Origin: Solea solea
Lineage: Eukaryota > Chordata > Actinopteri > Pleuronectiformes > Soleidae
Assembly (NCBI RefSeq): GCF_958295425.1
Contig: NC_081142.1
Span: 15,322,821 to 15,386,820 of the forward strand
DNA length: 64,000 nt
Reading direction: 5' to 3'
Part shown: positions 14,440 through 26,504 of the stretch, in pieces
Layout: the number at the start of each line of letters is the position of its first letter
Numbering within the stretch: the stretch's first letter is position 1
Made by a program: the position numbers and the translations under genes
The notes under the pieces: model-generated
What the model saw: only the letters and a program-made list of their open reading frames with translations
Databases searched by the model: none
What the model was told of the DNA's origin: nothing

Positions 14440-15190
14440 CAAAGCATTATCCCTGACCTTACCCTTAACCAATCAACGTGTGACCCTTACCTTAACGTGA
14501 CCATGTGTCGCATCTTAGTCCTAAACTTAAGCAATTCCTCAGAAATGAGGTTCTGTCTCATTTGGGACAAGGATTTGGTTTGGTCACCATACTGGTCCTG
14601 ACAAGGTCAGTGTTCACATGCCAGAAAAGCTCCTACAGAGGTAACAAGTACACACACATTTTCATATTTCTATCCATTTTAAGACTTGACGTAAGTATTG
14701 ACTTTCATTCATTTGGACAAGGCCTCAACCCCAACCTTGACCATAACCAGTTAATGCCTAACCCTAACCTTAACCTTAACCTGACCACAATTCACATTCC
14801 ACCAGTTCCTCAGAAATAAGGTTCTGCCTTGAGCTGAAACAATGACTTGATTAATGGATTATTGGTTTGATGCTTTTTTCATGATGAAAACAAGATTCCT
14901 GATTGTTTCAGCTTCTTAAATGTGAATATGTTCTGGTTTCTTTGCTCCATATAACAAAAGAAATCACTCAAAACTGAATCCTTTTGGTTTGTGGACAAAA
15001 CACAAAGACATTCGAGAACATCATCATTTCCAGGTTTGACAGACACTGATCAACGAATGAAAATAACTGTTAGTTGCAGATCCAGTTCTGCCATATTAGG
15101 GACAGGTTTTGATCCAAAAGAACTACTGGTCCCGACAAGGTCAGTGTTTAAGCCAGAAAACAAATACACACACACATGCAGTATTCTCCC
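14440..15190. repeat. Composite interspersed repeat: family A interrupted by family B
   Basis: 14440-14820 contains runs related to CCCTAACCTTAACC and a CTGGTCCTGACAAGGTCAGT block ending in CACACAC. A second, shorter copy of that block lies at about 15105-15180. Between them, 14834-15070 is a copy of the GCTGAAACAAT repeat (family B). Family A recurs at 31.18-31.40 kb and, in reverse, at 22.53-22.69 kb. Confidence 0.6.
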
Positions 15191-16419
15191 GGGCTATCAT
15201 GCATCCTCTCCTAAGCAAACGTGCTTATGACGCTTAGAAATTAATTTCCCAAATAACAATGGGAACTTAGAACAGGCACCATTCTGACTGTTTAAATTGT
15301 GTTGATACTATGGTATGATTTACATTTACGTGGAAGTATTATTCACGGCAGCAGAACAAATGAGATTTGAGGCTGTATACAGCACTTATAATACATAATA
15401 CAATTCATAATGTATTATTATATTACAGTGTTGCTCAGGTCTTAAAGTATCCATGGATTTAAAGCTATTTTCTGCTGGGCTCACAGTAAGTAACACTTCA
15501 CACATCTGTCAAAAGAAAGAAAAAAAACAACAAGCAGCAGCACTTCCATCAAAGTATAAAAGGTGATATTGTGAAAAGTGCATGTGTGTCAGCTGGAGCA
15601 GCACTACATTCTGGGCTCAGCATATTTCAGTGACAGATTTGTATCTGCAATATTTAGGCCTCAGGGAGAAGAATACATACATTTCTTCTCCCAGCATAAC
15701 AGTTTGAATATCTGATAATACATCTTTGCAAAGGGTTATCCTCAAATACACTGTGCTAACAGAACGCTGTGTGTGCAACCCAGCACACGCACAGTAGGGC
15801 TCATCAACTTTTTAGGTCTATATTTATAATGTTATTTGAAGCTCGTTTTCAAACCTCTGAACCACTGAATGTGATCGTTTTCTCCCTCAGCAAATGCAGT
15901 GATATTCATTTCCTCTTAATAGTCATACAGTTAGTTCTAGTTTACTCTGTTTTACCACTGCCCTGCAGTCTCCATCAATCACTATCTTACAATTCCTTTA
16001 AATGTAGTTTTTTTTCCAGCCTTTTTAATCAACTGTGCCAACCTTTTACCGCCACTACTACTTCGTCCTGCAAGCTATTTTGTGTGTAGAATGAAAAAAA
16101 AAAATCCCCTCTCCTCCTCTCTCTGATGGAGTGCTCCCTCTGGAGTCTCAGCCATCAGTCTTCAGGAGCATCTGAAGGACCTTGACTGCCTGGAAGATTT
16201 CCACAAGATTGATTCTCGGGATCTTAAATTGCTCCGGCCAGCAGTCAGCTTGTGTCCATCTGCAGCGCTCCACAGCAACCATCTGTCCTTATGTCCTGGA
16301 ACATAAAGGCCACAGCCAAGTTTGATACTGACATCGTGTCCTGTGTTTCATGCCCGGCAACTCACTCATGCATCAGTGCAAAACTGCAAACTGTGGAAGT
16401 ATCAGAAGTATCGGAGCAT

Positions 16420-16640
16420 CAGAATCTTTATTGTCATCGTAACAACGAGACATTGCACAATGAAACTGCAATGTACAAAAGTGCAGGTTTTCCAGTGCAA
16501 ACATTTACAAAATGTAGAAAGAAAGAAGATGAAAGATAAATATGAATGTGTTAAAAAAAGACTACAAAATCTAACTGAGAAAGACAGTCACACACAGACA
16601 TATTGCACGTGTCCTGATCTATGAAAACATAGACCAAGTG
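16420..16640. repeat. Interspersed repeat fragment (CTTTATTGTCAT type)
   Basis: The stretch beginning AATCTTTATTGTCATCGTAA and continuing with ACAACGAGACATTGCA and CAGTGCAAACA resembles a repeat common in fish genomes. A second copy with GTACAACGGAATTA and CAGTGCAAACAGAG lies near 30.07-30.15 kb. The family assignment is from memory. Confidence 0.4.
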
Positions 16641-16764
16641 ATTACAAGAGATGTAAACAATGTATGTAAACGTACATGGACCTGATCAAAATCTAGTCTA
16701 GCAGCATTTAAGCAGATGATGGCAGATGGACAGAAACTCTTTATGAGTAAAAGAAACTAAACTA

Positions 16765-16870
16765 AAAGACTATTTTAAAGATGATTTTCCTAATCAATTA
16801 GTCTGTCCATTATTTTCTCCATTAATTCATTAGTTGTTTGGTCCATAAAATGCCAGTTTCTTAAGTTTCT
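16765..16870 (-). repeat. Partial family B repeat, reverse orientation
   Basis: Contains AATCAATTAGTCTGTCCATT and TTGTTTGGTCCATAAAATG, the reverse complement of the right end of the family B copy at 23835-24160. Confidence 0.55.
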
Positions 16871-17894
16871 GTTCATATGCATTCGTCCATGCTTGATGTC
16901 TCATTAGATTGTAGGTGGAATCAGTGTGCAGATCCAGAATCAGAATCAGAAACAAGAAATATTCTTGTGTGAATCAATTGTCATTAAGGGGAAACGTGGT
17001 CTTTGTCAGGTGAAGACCAATTAGCTCTGAGGGATTCAAAATGTCCTTTGATGAAAAAGCACTTGAATGTGCGTGTTGTGAGGGGACGACATCAGAGCGC
17101 TGCTGCATCCCTCTGTGCACAGCCTCCACTAATATCTCTAATTTGTCGCTAAACACTCGTGGGAACTTGTGCAGACACTGACTGTAGATCATCTCTGATG
17201 GACAGCTTAACAGAAATAGTCGAGGTCGCTTAATTAAAAACCAGGAAGTGACCGTGCACAATAGTCAATTCATGCAAACTTTACTTTACATACGATTTGT
17301 GTCATCAAACTCTATGGCTGCTGCTGGCGTAAATGGAAAGAAAACAAGTCATGCATCTAAATGGGATTTATGGTCACAGCTGAAATGTAATTTGTCTAAT
17401 CCTGTTATCTGGCATTCCAAAGGCTTTCCTCTATCCGCTTCCTCTCTCCATCATCTATGCTGTGGCCCAGCGTGGGCGCGCGTGTGTGTGCATATGTCGC
17501 GGGGAAACGTGTTTTTGTTTGCATGCGTGGGTGTGAGGAAAACACTATTTAGGGACTCACTAAAGAATCTGTTGGATTTTTTTTTTCTCGTGAAGATTAA
17601 TCCGTGTAAAAGTTGAATCATGAGTAAAATATCCAAACAAAAAGAACATCATCTGTGACTGAAACTTCACACAGTGACAGTTTAACACAACACGTTTGGC
17701 CTGCTGTTGTTAAACCATCCATCCCTGGACCTATTGCAAATATGAATTGTGTCCATTGTATTGAATTCACTTGTGCATTTTATATTTCATTTATATTGTT
17801 GTATATCATTTTACTTAGTTTTTCACCCGTTTTGTACTGTAAAGCACTGTGGTACAACTTCTGTTTGTTTTAAATGTGCTATAATACGACAGTG

Positions 17895-18080
17895 TAATAT
17901 TACGAGAATAAAGTCGTAACATTATGAGAATAAAGTCGTAACATTACGAGAATAAAGTTGTAATATTATGAGAATGATAATGTTGCAAACTGCGATAAGA
18001 TGAGAAACATGGAGCAATTCAATGTTAAAATTTAATTAAATAATGATACAAAATCTCATAATATTACGACTTTATTCTCT
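17895..18080. mobile_element. Fold-back element with 22-bp tandem units and inverted arm
   Basis: Three 22-base units of the form TAACATTATGAGAATAAAGT-CG run from 17895 to 17960, followed by a partial fourth to 17975. The segment 18055-18080 is their inverted complement (ATATTACGACTTTATTCTCT). The arms flank about 80 bases of unrelated DNA. This is the architecture of a non-autonomous DNA (fold-back/MITE-like) element; no protein is encoded. Confidence 0.7.
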
Positions 18081-18960
18081 ACAGATTCGTTTTTATTCTT
18101 TATTGTTTGGCCCTAATACTCTATATGAACAAAGGTGAACTTATCATTTAAACCACTGATCACAAAATGCCAGACAACCACTTTCTGACAGAATAAGGTT
18201 AAAAATGAAAACTTCCTGTACACGTACATGTCACCTTGGAGAACGCTGTGCAGGAGCCTCGACAGATCACCCAAGTGTTCTCCCATCTTCTCTCTTAAGC
18301 TGTCGCTCTACTTAGGCCCAGTACAGGCAGAGATTGATGACAGTGAGCATTTTAGTTCAATTACTTGATTTTGCTCGAGGTCATTTGGGGCAAAGATTGT
18401 GAGGAACCACTCCCAAGAATGATCCTCTTGGCCCTATAAAAGCACATGATCAATACACGCAGTAAAACAGCCTGGTCCCTGTGAAGATGGAGAGAGACAG
18501 GACGACAGAGTGTTGGAGTTTGAATCTTTCGCTCTCTCTCTCTCTCTCTCTGCAAACTGGACCATGTTCTTCTGCCGTATATACCGCTGGCAGATTTATC
18601 ACTGGTGTACATTATGCTGTTATGGCGCTCTCCACGTTACTGTACTCCGGCGTGCCAGCTCCTGATTCAGCCTTTCTGCACACTCAAGATGTGGTGAACA
18701 CCTCCACTCACATGCAAAGTGGAAGATTCACGACTCACAATCCAGCTGTAATTTTTATACACACGCTAAATTTATTCTCCTCCCTCTCCACAAAGAATCC
18801 ATCACCAGATATCCAGGCCAGTGTGAGGTCTCCCAGCTGTCTTCTGCTCTCTGTGGTTACACGGACACTGATACAACCACACCGTACGTGCTGCTGCTGC
18901 TGCTGCTGCAAGAACAGTAGAGAGTCACTCACTCACTCATCTTCTACCCGTCCCAGCTGA

Positions 18961-19130
18961 CATAGGGCAAAATCCCCAAATCTCTATGTTTTTGCATGTT
19001 TTTGGACTGTGGGAGGGAAACTGGAGAACGTGGAGACAACCAGCTCACACACATGCAAACTCCATGCAGAAAGGCCCTTGTTCTGACCGGGTCATAGACG
19101 CGGGTCTTCCTGCATTACACCAACAAATAC
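18961..19130 (+). repeat. Interspersed repeat, first arm of an inverted pair
   Basis: Contains GCATGTTTTTGGACTGTGGG, AACATGCAAACTCC-type sequence and AGAAAGGCCCTTGTTCTGAC. This layout recurs widely in fish genomes (from memory). It is matched in inverted orientation by 19231-19440. Confidence 0.6.
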
Positions 19131-19230
19131 AGCTACAATCACGAGTGATGAGTCCAGTTCATTTCCAAGCATCTACTATAAGACTTTAAATTTAAAAAAA
19201 GAAAAAGAAAGAGAGTTTAACACTTTTGGA

Positions 19231-19440
19231 AAACACGGTGCCATAGTGGCTAATACTGTTGCCTTACAGCAAGAAGGTCGCCGGTTCAGATCCTGGTTCG
19301 ACCGAGGGCCCTTCTGTGTGGTGTTAGCATGTTTCCTCCCACAGTCCAAAAACATGCAGATTAAAATAGTTGGACATTGTGGCAACCCATGGGTGCAGTG
19401 TGTACCCCGCCTTACACCCCACATCAGCTGGGATTGGATC
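19231..19440 (-). repeat. Interspersed repeat, second arm of the inverted pair
   Basis: CCCACAGTCCAAAAACATGC at 19338-19357 is the complement of the first arm. This copy keeps GGTCGCCGGTTCAGATCCTG, which resembles a tRNA B box, downstream of GCCATAGTGGCTAATACTG, which resembles an A box, so a SINE-like origin is possible. Confidence 0.6.
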
Positions 19441-22192
19441 CAGCTTCTCTGCGATCCTCACGTGGAGGAAAACGTTTCTAAGGCCCTGCTGAAGGATTTA
19501 TAATAGTAGCTTGTGCTCATTTTGTTTTGGTTAATACTGTTGACGCTACAAGGAAAAAACACGATTTCCTCGCCCTAACCAGGTTTCTTTTTGTGCCTAT
19601 ACCTAATCACAGGATATTATCATCACCCTAATTTGAGGCAAAAGTAGCACAAGACGTTTAAAACACTATCACGTTGACGTGTACATCTGTAGAAATGCAT
19701 GTAAGTGACGTCATTTTGGTCAGAAACAGGAGCTCACACGTCATAAAGGATCACAAAGACTGGGTTGGTGACAAACGACAATTCTGTACATTATTCTTTT
19801 AAACATTTTACAGAGCAGCAACATGACTGATTTGAACAGCAGGTACACGGAGCGGAAGGGCACAGGGTTCTAGTGCTGTGCCTTAACTGTCTTTGTGCTT
19901 TCATTCAATAAACTTGGCTGCAGGATTGGAATTTTCAAAACGTGATCAGCTCTCAGAATAACACAGAATAACATTGACAGCTGTATCAACAGTACAACAC
20001 TTATTTGTTTTGAAGGAAACATTAATCTCTCTCTACATCCTGTCATTTTTCCTCGGCCAGCTTGATTTCATGTCCCGCCTCACACCTTCACCTGTGTTCA
20101 AGGAGCCACACCTGCAGTATTTAGTCTTCCCTCATCATTAAAGAGAAATGTGTTCTCTCTCTCTTCCTGCAGAACTTTTTCTTGTGTGGTGTCCGACGAC
20201 TATTGTGTGACTGGCCAGAAAGTGTGTGAGATTGAAGTGGGCGTGGTTCTTGCCACCTCGAGAAAAAGAACACATTTCTCTGTCCTTGCGTAGTATGTAC
20301 AGACCTTAAGTCTATTTAGTCTCCAGATAGTGATCCAGCATTTTTTCCTGTTTAGTCTCCAGTCAATGACCATTGTTGTCTTTGCCTTCAGCCTTTTGAT
20401 TTTTGTACCTTTGCTTATCCGCAACTATTGCTTTCACATCAGAGTGTCTTCCGCTGCAGTTATTATAGTATTATGGATTTCTTTGCTTAATTAGTCAGAC
20501 CATGCATTGTAACCAACATGTACTGGTACTACTGGTACACCAGCAGAAGATTCTCTGAGAAGAAGTTGTGTCGTGCAGTAATGAGCGGTGACTCATTTTC
20601 AGCTCAGACCGAATCGATTTCTGCTGATTCATTTATGTCCAGCTCAGACAGATTCACAGTAAACAGAGCTTCAGCAGGAAACAGACCTGACGTTAAACAT
20701 GTCTACAGCTCAGCCAAGGGTTGCAGGGATTTCATTATAGCTGCTCAGCTCCTCCCCCTGTTGTGCGGCGATAATGCCAGCTTCTCTTTCACACTTTCAC
20801 AGCAGCGCAGCAGCACAGACAAAAGCTGTAATTACTCTACCTCCAATCTGCTGGTCAGCACGGCACCCACATAAAAGGGAATGAAAGGGCCCGGCATCTA
20901 TACCTCTGAGGGAGTCATGTACCACAGATTTTACACTAGCATAAATTCACATGCACATTTTATCTGTTGTTCTTAAAGGGAAAACAGACACAGGAAATAA
21001 GGCAGGGCTGCAGAGACGCCTTGCTCAGGAGCAGAACAGCACCGGAAGAGGTTAGGAATTCAATTTGTCAACAGGGAGTTTATAAAACGCTAACATCTGA
21101 GGTCTTTGCTGACCTTTGGTGTCCTCACAACTTTTTCCTACGCTGTTCAAAGGAATCCGTTTAGGCCTGAAAACTCTCAGCGAATGAGTGAATGTGAATT
21201 TCAGTGCGATGGTCAAAGCTACTTCAACCCCTTGCTGTGCAAATGAAATGTACCTGTACTGACCTTCAGCGACGGAGAGAACAGTAACTGAATCCACAGT
21301 GCCAACCTGGACAGCAGCCACAGAGACAGACACTTCCTGGCCAACAGCACTTTAGCTCTTTGCATTAATTAGACTGTGACTCTCATCTGTTTCCAAACCT
21401 GACACATTCATTGATGATTGCATATAAATTACTGTAACAACGTTTCTATCAGTGGTAAGTAACCAACAAAGATGCATCCATGACCACGTTATCTGGTTTT
21501 TGCAGCGGAAATCTCATTTCTGTGGTAGAATCTGAATTGTGTGTCTCCATTCATTCATTCATAAAAACAAAGACAAGGGCGAGCAAAAATAAAGACACAA
21601 TTTGGATAATGGTTTACATCTCCACCCACAAACTTCTCCTGAACCAGTTTCTCTTCATAGGGCAGAATTTTGCTTAAAGGGAAAGGTTTATGTGGTTTAA
21701 AGTGACTTGAAAAGGAGTTTGTATACAGTTAAATCAGCAGAAACGAGTAAATGAAAAATCGATTTATTATAGATTGAACAAACGAATATGCGGGTAGTCT
21801 TTAAAGAGTCTTTGGCACATGGACATGGGGGGCGATATTGATGCTGCGCAAAGCTGCCTCTGAGCAACAAGTAGGAAAATCAACCAAAGTCCAGACACTG
21901 GTGACCTGATGAGACTGATGAAGGATGGAGAGAGATGGAGGCAAATGGAGGTGGAGGATACACATGACAAAGGCACTTTCTTCCCCCCGTCATATGCTTT
22001 TCAGGACATGATAGATATCGTCCTATTGGTGTATTCCGAGTTCACGTTACGTTTTCTGTTTTTATTTCCATATTTTGTTGTAATGTAAAGTCTGATGAAG
22101 TAGAAGTAGAAAAGGGTTATATAATAAATACATTTCCAGGCTGCAGCTGACATGAGCAGACTCATATTTAAGTCTGAGCTGTGCCACATGTT

Positions 22193-22318
22193 TTATTCAT
22201 GGTGAATATACTTTGTCTTCTTCCATATTCACCCAATGTCGAAGGAATATTATATGACTCCTGTGACCTGTGACCCTTTTCCTTATTGCTCACTCGCTCT
22301 GGGTAATAATCGGGGAAA
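22193..22318 (+). repeat. Direct duplication, copy 1
   Basis: Starts TTATTCATGGTGAATATA and includes CTCCTGTGACCTGTGACCCT and CTCTGGGTAATAAT. The same run, about 15% diverged, begins again at 22987, some 795 bases away. Confidence 0.8.
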
Positions 22319-22960
22319 ATGCTTAGTCCTGTAGATGCTGGAGTACGAGCAGTGCTTCAGGAGAACATCTACATTTCAAATAAAGGAATAAAAAAATAAA
22401 AAAAAATCGGGGAACAGATGCGGGGCATCTGTCAGTCTTACAATGTCTGGAATTGTTTTTGTAAGACGGAGGGAGAACGTGTGCTTGGATATAGGATATT
22501 TTCTGCCATAAACACTGACCTTTCAGGTCCAGAAGTCCTCATGGAGACCAAAACCTGGTCCTAATGCAGCATAACTGAACTGAACTGATTAGGTTTAAGA
22601 TTTAAATTTTGGTAAGGTTAAGGTAAGGGGAAAGGTATTAACTGGTTCTGATTAAGGTCAGGGTGCACCTGTGTGTGTTGGGTGACAGTCCTAATGATTG
22701 AAAACTAGTTCACTGATGTTTTAGTCATAGATGTGCTGAACACGACCTAGTCAGTCCTGGTGATAACCTATATAGAGTTTTTGTTTTTATTACAACTTAA
22801 AGTTGATCACTTTTAATTTGAAATTTCTCAATAACTGTACAGTTGTCTTGATGGCCCCATAATAACATGTTAGTATGACTGAAATAATGTTCTGATACTT
22901 TTCTGTGGTTCCTGTGAGTTTCACACATGAGCCCTCTCCATCCTCACAGACACAGGTGCT

Positions 22961-22984
22961 CTGTCTGTCTGTCTGTCTGTCTAT
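22961..22984. repeat. (CTGT)n microsatellite
   Basis: About six tetranucleotide units, immediately before copy 2 of the direct duplication. Confidence 0.9.
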
Positions 22985-22986
22985 CT

Positions 22987-23113
22987 TTATTCATGGTGAA
23001 TATAATTTGTCTTCTTCTATATCCATCCAAGGTTGAAGGAATAGTATGTGGCTCCTGTGACCTGTGACCCTTTTCATTATTGCAGCTCACTCTGGGTAAT
23101 AATAAGAAAAAAA
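22987..23113 (+). repeat. Direct duplication, copy 2
   Basis: Second copy of the 22193-22318 segment in the same orientation, directly after a GTCT microsatellite (22961-22984). Confidence 0.8.
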
Positions 23114-23204
23114 TGCTTACTCGTGTGGATGTGCATCCTCCGCCTTCTGATCAGCATCCAAGTGTTTGTGTCTGTGATTCAAATGTGTGCATGTGACGGA
23201 ATAA

Positions 23205-23227
23205 GTGTGTGTGTGTGTGTGTGTGTG
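23205..23227. repeat. (GT)n microsatellite
   Basis: Uninterrupted GT run of about 11 units in the FAM163A intron. Confidence 0.9.
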
Positions 23228-23422
23228 ACTCCTGAGTGTATGTATGTGTGTTGCGTTTTTCGATGAGTCACCACAGACACAGCAGCCAGCAGCAATCAAG
23301 CTATATTTGCAGATAACAGCATTTTTGTTCCAGAGGCCTGCGACTCTGCCAACTCTGCCTTCCTCACAGCGGCCTCATCCTCACTCAGCCTGGCCGCACT
23401 ACAGAGCTGCATTCACACATGC

Positions 23423-23423
<1 letters not shown>

Positions 23424-23453
<30 letters not shown>
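23424..23453. repeat. (CA)n microsatellite
   Basis: Uninterrupted CA run of about 14 units. Confidence 0.9.
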
Positions 23454-23834
23454 CGCCTTGTGCACAATGCCACAGTTAAGGCCACATGATGTGTCGTGCT
23501 CCCAGCCAGCCACGTTTAACTGAGCACCAATGACACCTGTCCTCATTCACAAGGCTGTGGATACAACAACAAAGCAGTGCTTAACTGTTGCATAACTGTA
23601 TCTCTAAAAACATATTGTTTTTCATGTATTTTCTCAATTTAATTCAAATATGTCTCTTTGGTAAGAATATACCCACTGATGATAAAACAAAACATGATTA
23701 AATATTCTCTATAATGGGCAAAACTTGGGCAGATTTGAACAAAATCTATGTTTGTGTGCATCAGATTAAGTTTCGTGTGGATGTGATCCAGATTACAGAT
23801 TTGGCAGCAATGTAAATTTAACATGGTTCAGTCT

Positions 23835-24160
23835 GGGGCTGAAACAATTACTCGATTAAACGATAACTATGTTAATCTTCAACTATTTTGATCATCGTAA
23901 TTGGTGTTTTTTTAAAGAATTAAAACAAGTTTTCTGATTTCTCAGCTTCTTAAATGTGAATATTCCCTGGTTTCTTTGCTCCATATAATAATTAAAACTG
24001 AATAATCTTTGGTTTGTGGTAAAAAAAAAGACATTTAACATCATCATTTCCAGGTTTAAGAAACACTGATGGACATTTTTTAACATTTTGTGACATTTTA
24101 TGGACCAAACAAGTACTCAACGGAATAATCAATTATCAAAATAATCTATAGTTCCGTCCC
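23835..24160 (+). repeat. Family B interspersed repeat, longest copy
   Basis: Begins GCTGAAACAATTACTCGATT and contains CTTCTTAAATGTGAATATTC and GGTTTCTTTGCTCCATATAA. Related copies lie at 14834-15070 (forward), 16765-16870 and 26505-26745 (both reverse). Confidence 0.7.
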
Positions 24161-25019
24161 ACTGAACAAGTTCAGACGTGTTTATCTCAACGACATCTCA
24201 ACAGATCAGGATGAATTTTGTTATGCTTGTGTTAGAAGGTATTAGCTACGAGGAGGTAAATTTCTATAAAAATCCAGAAAGTCTTCTGAATCTAGTGGAT
24301 CAAAAAGTAAAAGAATTCAGAGTGGCATGTAAAATGCAGGTGACAAAGCGTTTAAGCCTTGGCGTAGGCCTTGCGCTCTCTGAGTGCTCTTGCTCTTAAT
24401 GTGTTGTTGGCATCAGACAAACCCTTTTCAAAGTGACTTGGGTGATCCCCCATCATCAGGGCAGAATTTAAAATGATTAAATATTATAATGTGCAGCCAA
24501 AAGCTATATCAAGATATAACTTTGGTGTAGTTTATGGGTATAAGACGCCCAAGCCAAAAACACAAGAAAGCATTTAATTGTGCGCTTAATTCTGTTAACA
24601 TGAGTAAAGGACGTGAGAGACTGATGGAGCAGCTTCACTGGAACAAATTAACACCACACTCCAGAGGTTTGGACGTACCCTAATATCTTAGCTGGTGGGT
24701 AATAGTAGGCCTGAAGAGGACAACATGGTGAGAGTGTCTTACTGAAGCTGGAGATAGTGCTGACAATGCAGCAGCTGAGCAGGTCGGACACAGCTCGTCT
24801 CACCTCCAACGTATGACTACTGTAAACTCAACACGTAATGCACAACAAGAAAATAGCGATCCTGAAGCCAGAGAAACCTTGATGGCCTTTCAATAATTCA
24901 CTCAGCACTCCTGAAACAGTGTAACACTTACCCCTATGCCTGCGTAGCCTGGGACCCTCTCCATCAACCACAACCCAACAAACACACACATACTGTATGT
25001 GTGTGTTTGTTCATCAAAA

Positions 25020-25800
25020 CATACATAAGCCATGTTCCGATGCTCGATGGCCACGTCAGTGAGATACGTACTGTAGCATGGCATCAAACCAGTGCAACGA
25101 CAACGAACGATGACATCGAACGCGACACAACAGACAACAAAGGAGGACATCCAGCAGCTCGTTTTTTCCTGCTTGGTCTGTGGCTGGTTGTCTCCAGAGA
25201 CTGTCCTCCAATAAAACGTACATATAGGTCGTATGCAGGAATTACGACATATGTTTACGTTTTCAAAACATGCACCCCTAGCGGTTGTATACATAACAGC
25301 AACCACTTCCGCCTTAGACGCCGTATCTAGTGGCTTTGCCGATGTCGGCACCGGCAGTCGGCTCAGTAGTGAGAGCGCTGCGTTGGAGCACGGTCGACAA
25401 TGGTTCGGTCCCTAACTATACCACCTTTTTAGTATTTTTTTTATTTTTACTACCTAACCCTGTCTTTTTGCCCTAACCCTACCCTCAGTAACATCTGTGC
25501 ATATTTGAGTTGGAAAATACTACCTTTACGTCGCATTCAGGGGTTTGAAAAAAACGACCCACAGTCACGTTTTCAGAAAACGACCTATATGTATGTTTTC
25601 AGGGGTTGAAAAAACAACCTATATGTACGTTTCAGTTGGAGGACAGGTTGGTCTCCACAAGACATTAAGTTTTGTATGAGAGTGAAAGTGATGAAGAAAC
25701 ACCGGGAGCAGGGGAGTGGTGCTTTTCTGTCGCCCAATCAGCTGACTGCAGCGACATTACGCTTTGTCCCAAATGTTTTAAAAGCTTTCATCAGTCCAAA
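25020..25800 (-). mobile_element. hAT-like MITE copy, split by a younger insertion
   Basis: 25050-25197 (CAACAGACAACAAAGGAGGA, then GTCTGTGGCTGGTTGTCTCC) is the reverse complement of part of the element at 28418-28813. The match resumes at about 25655 (ACAAGACATTAAG, TATGAGAGTG) and again with CTTTTCTGTCGCCC near 25730. The 25198-25650 insertion separates the two halves. Superfamily is inferred only from general appearance. Confidence 0.6.
25198..25650. mobile_element. Short inverted-repeat transposon nested in an older MITE
   Basis: The left end GACTGTCCTCCAATAAAACG and the right end, whose complement reads CCTGTCCTCCAACTGAAACG, form an imperfect terminal inverted repeat of about 30 bases, continuing into GTACATATAGGT on both sides. 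The flanks carry GTCTCCA on both sides, a likely target-site duplication. The right half holds repeated ACCTATATGTATGTTT-like units. No transposase is encoded. Confidence 0.7.
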
Positions 25801-26504
25801 CAATGTTGATTTTGACAAGAGCAACAACGATGATGAGACATGAGGATTTGTCTGGCCTTAATGACACTGCTGAGACTAACTGTTTCCTAAATTAACTGAG
25901 GGTAATGAAATATTTAGCTTCACAGCCAGAAACGGCTCAACTTCGCAGTGACAGCCCCGAATGTTTGAAAGCTACGTGCGGTCGTGGTTTCCCAGAGATG
26001 TTGGCACAGGAACACACACGTTATACAGTCTGTGTATTAAATACATGTTGTCTGTTGTTGATATGTCGGTGGTGACAGGCCTGACTACAGACTCCTTGGG
26101 GAAATCAGTCCACTTCCTGTTGTATCAAAGGCATTGGAGGTGGAGGAATTAAGGTGTGTGTGTGTTGGAGACAGGAGGATATAAAGTGCTGCTCTACATT
26201 TACTTAGTCACAGATTCCTCTGTGAGAAACAGGTCTGAGCGACACAGCACCTGTCACTGATGTGACGTGAGAAATCAATACACTTCACATAGTGTATTTA
26301 AGATGACATTTGCACATAGTGAAGGAAAAGGTTGGCTGTGATTTGTTTGAAAAAATATATACATGGTTAAGGACTAACTAAACCTTTATTTTAAGGGCAA
26401 TGTCAGTTGAAGGATAGAATTATTCTGAAGACACAAAGTAAGACACAACATGCTGTCATGCTGCAGCCGCAGATGATAAACAGCAACAGAGATAAAGAAC
26501 ATTA

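Noticed and set aside
18481..18960. 159-codon ORF on the plus strand
   Set aside because: It runs through a TCTC repeat, a CTG repeat and unique intron sequence, has no family resemblance and no splice or promoter support; chance ORF.
20040..20470. Possible retroelement leader (CACCTTCACCTGTGTTCAAG)
   Set aside because: It looks like a retroelement 5' region, but no coding part, terminal repeat or second copy was seen.
24902..25351. 149-codon minus-strand ORF
   Set aside because: It crosses the boundary of two nested transposons, which are non-coding; no transposase motif.
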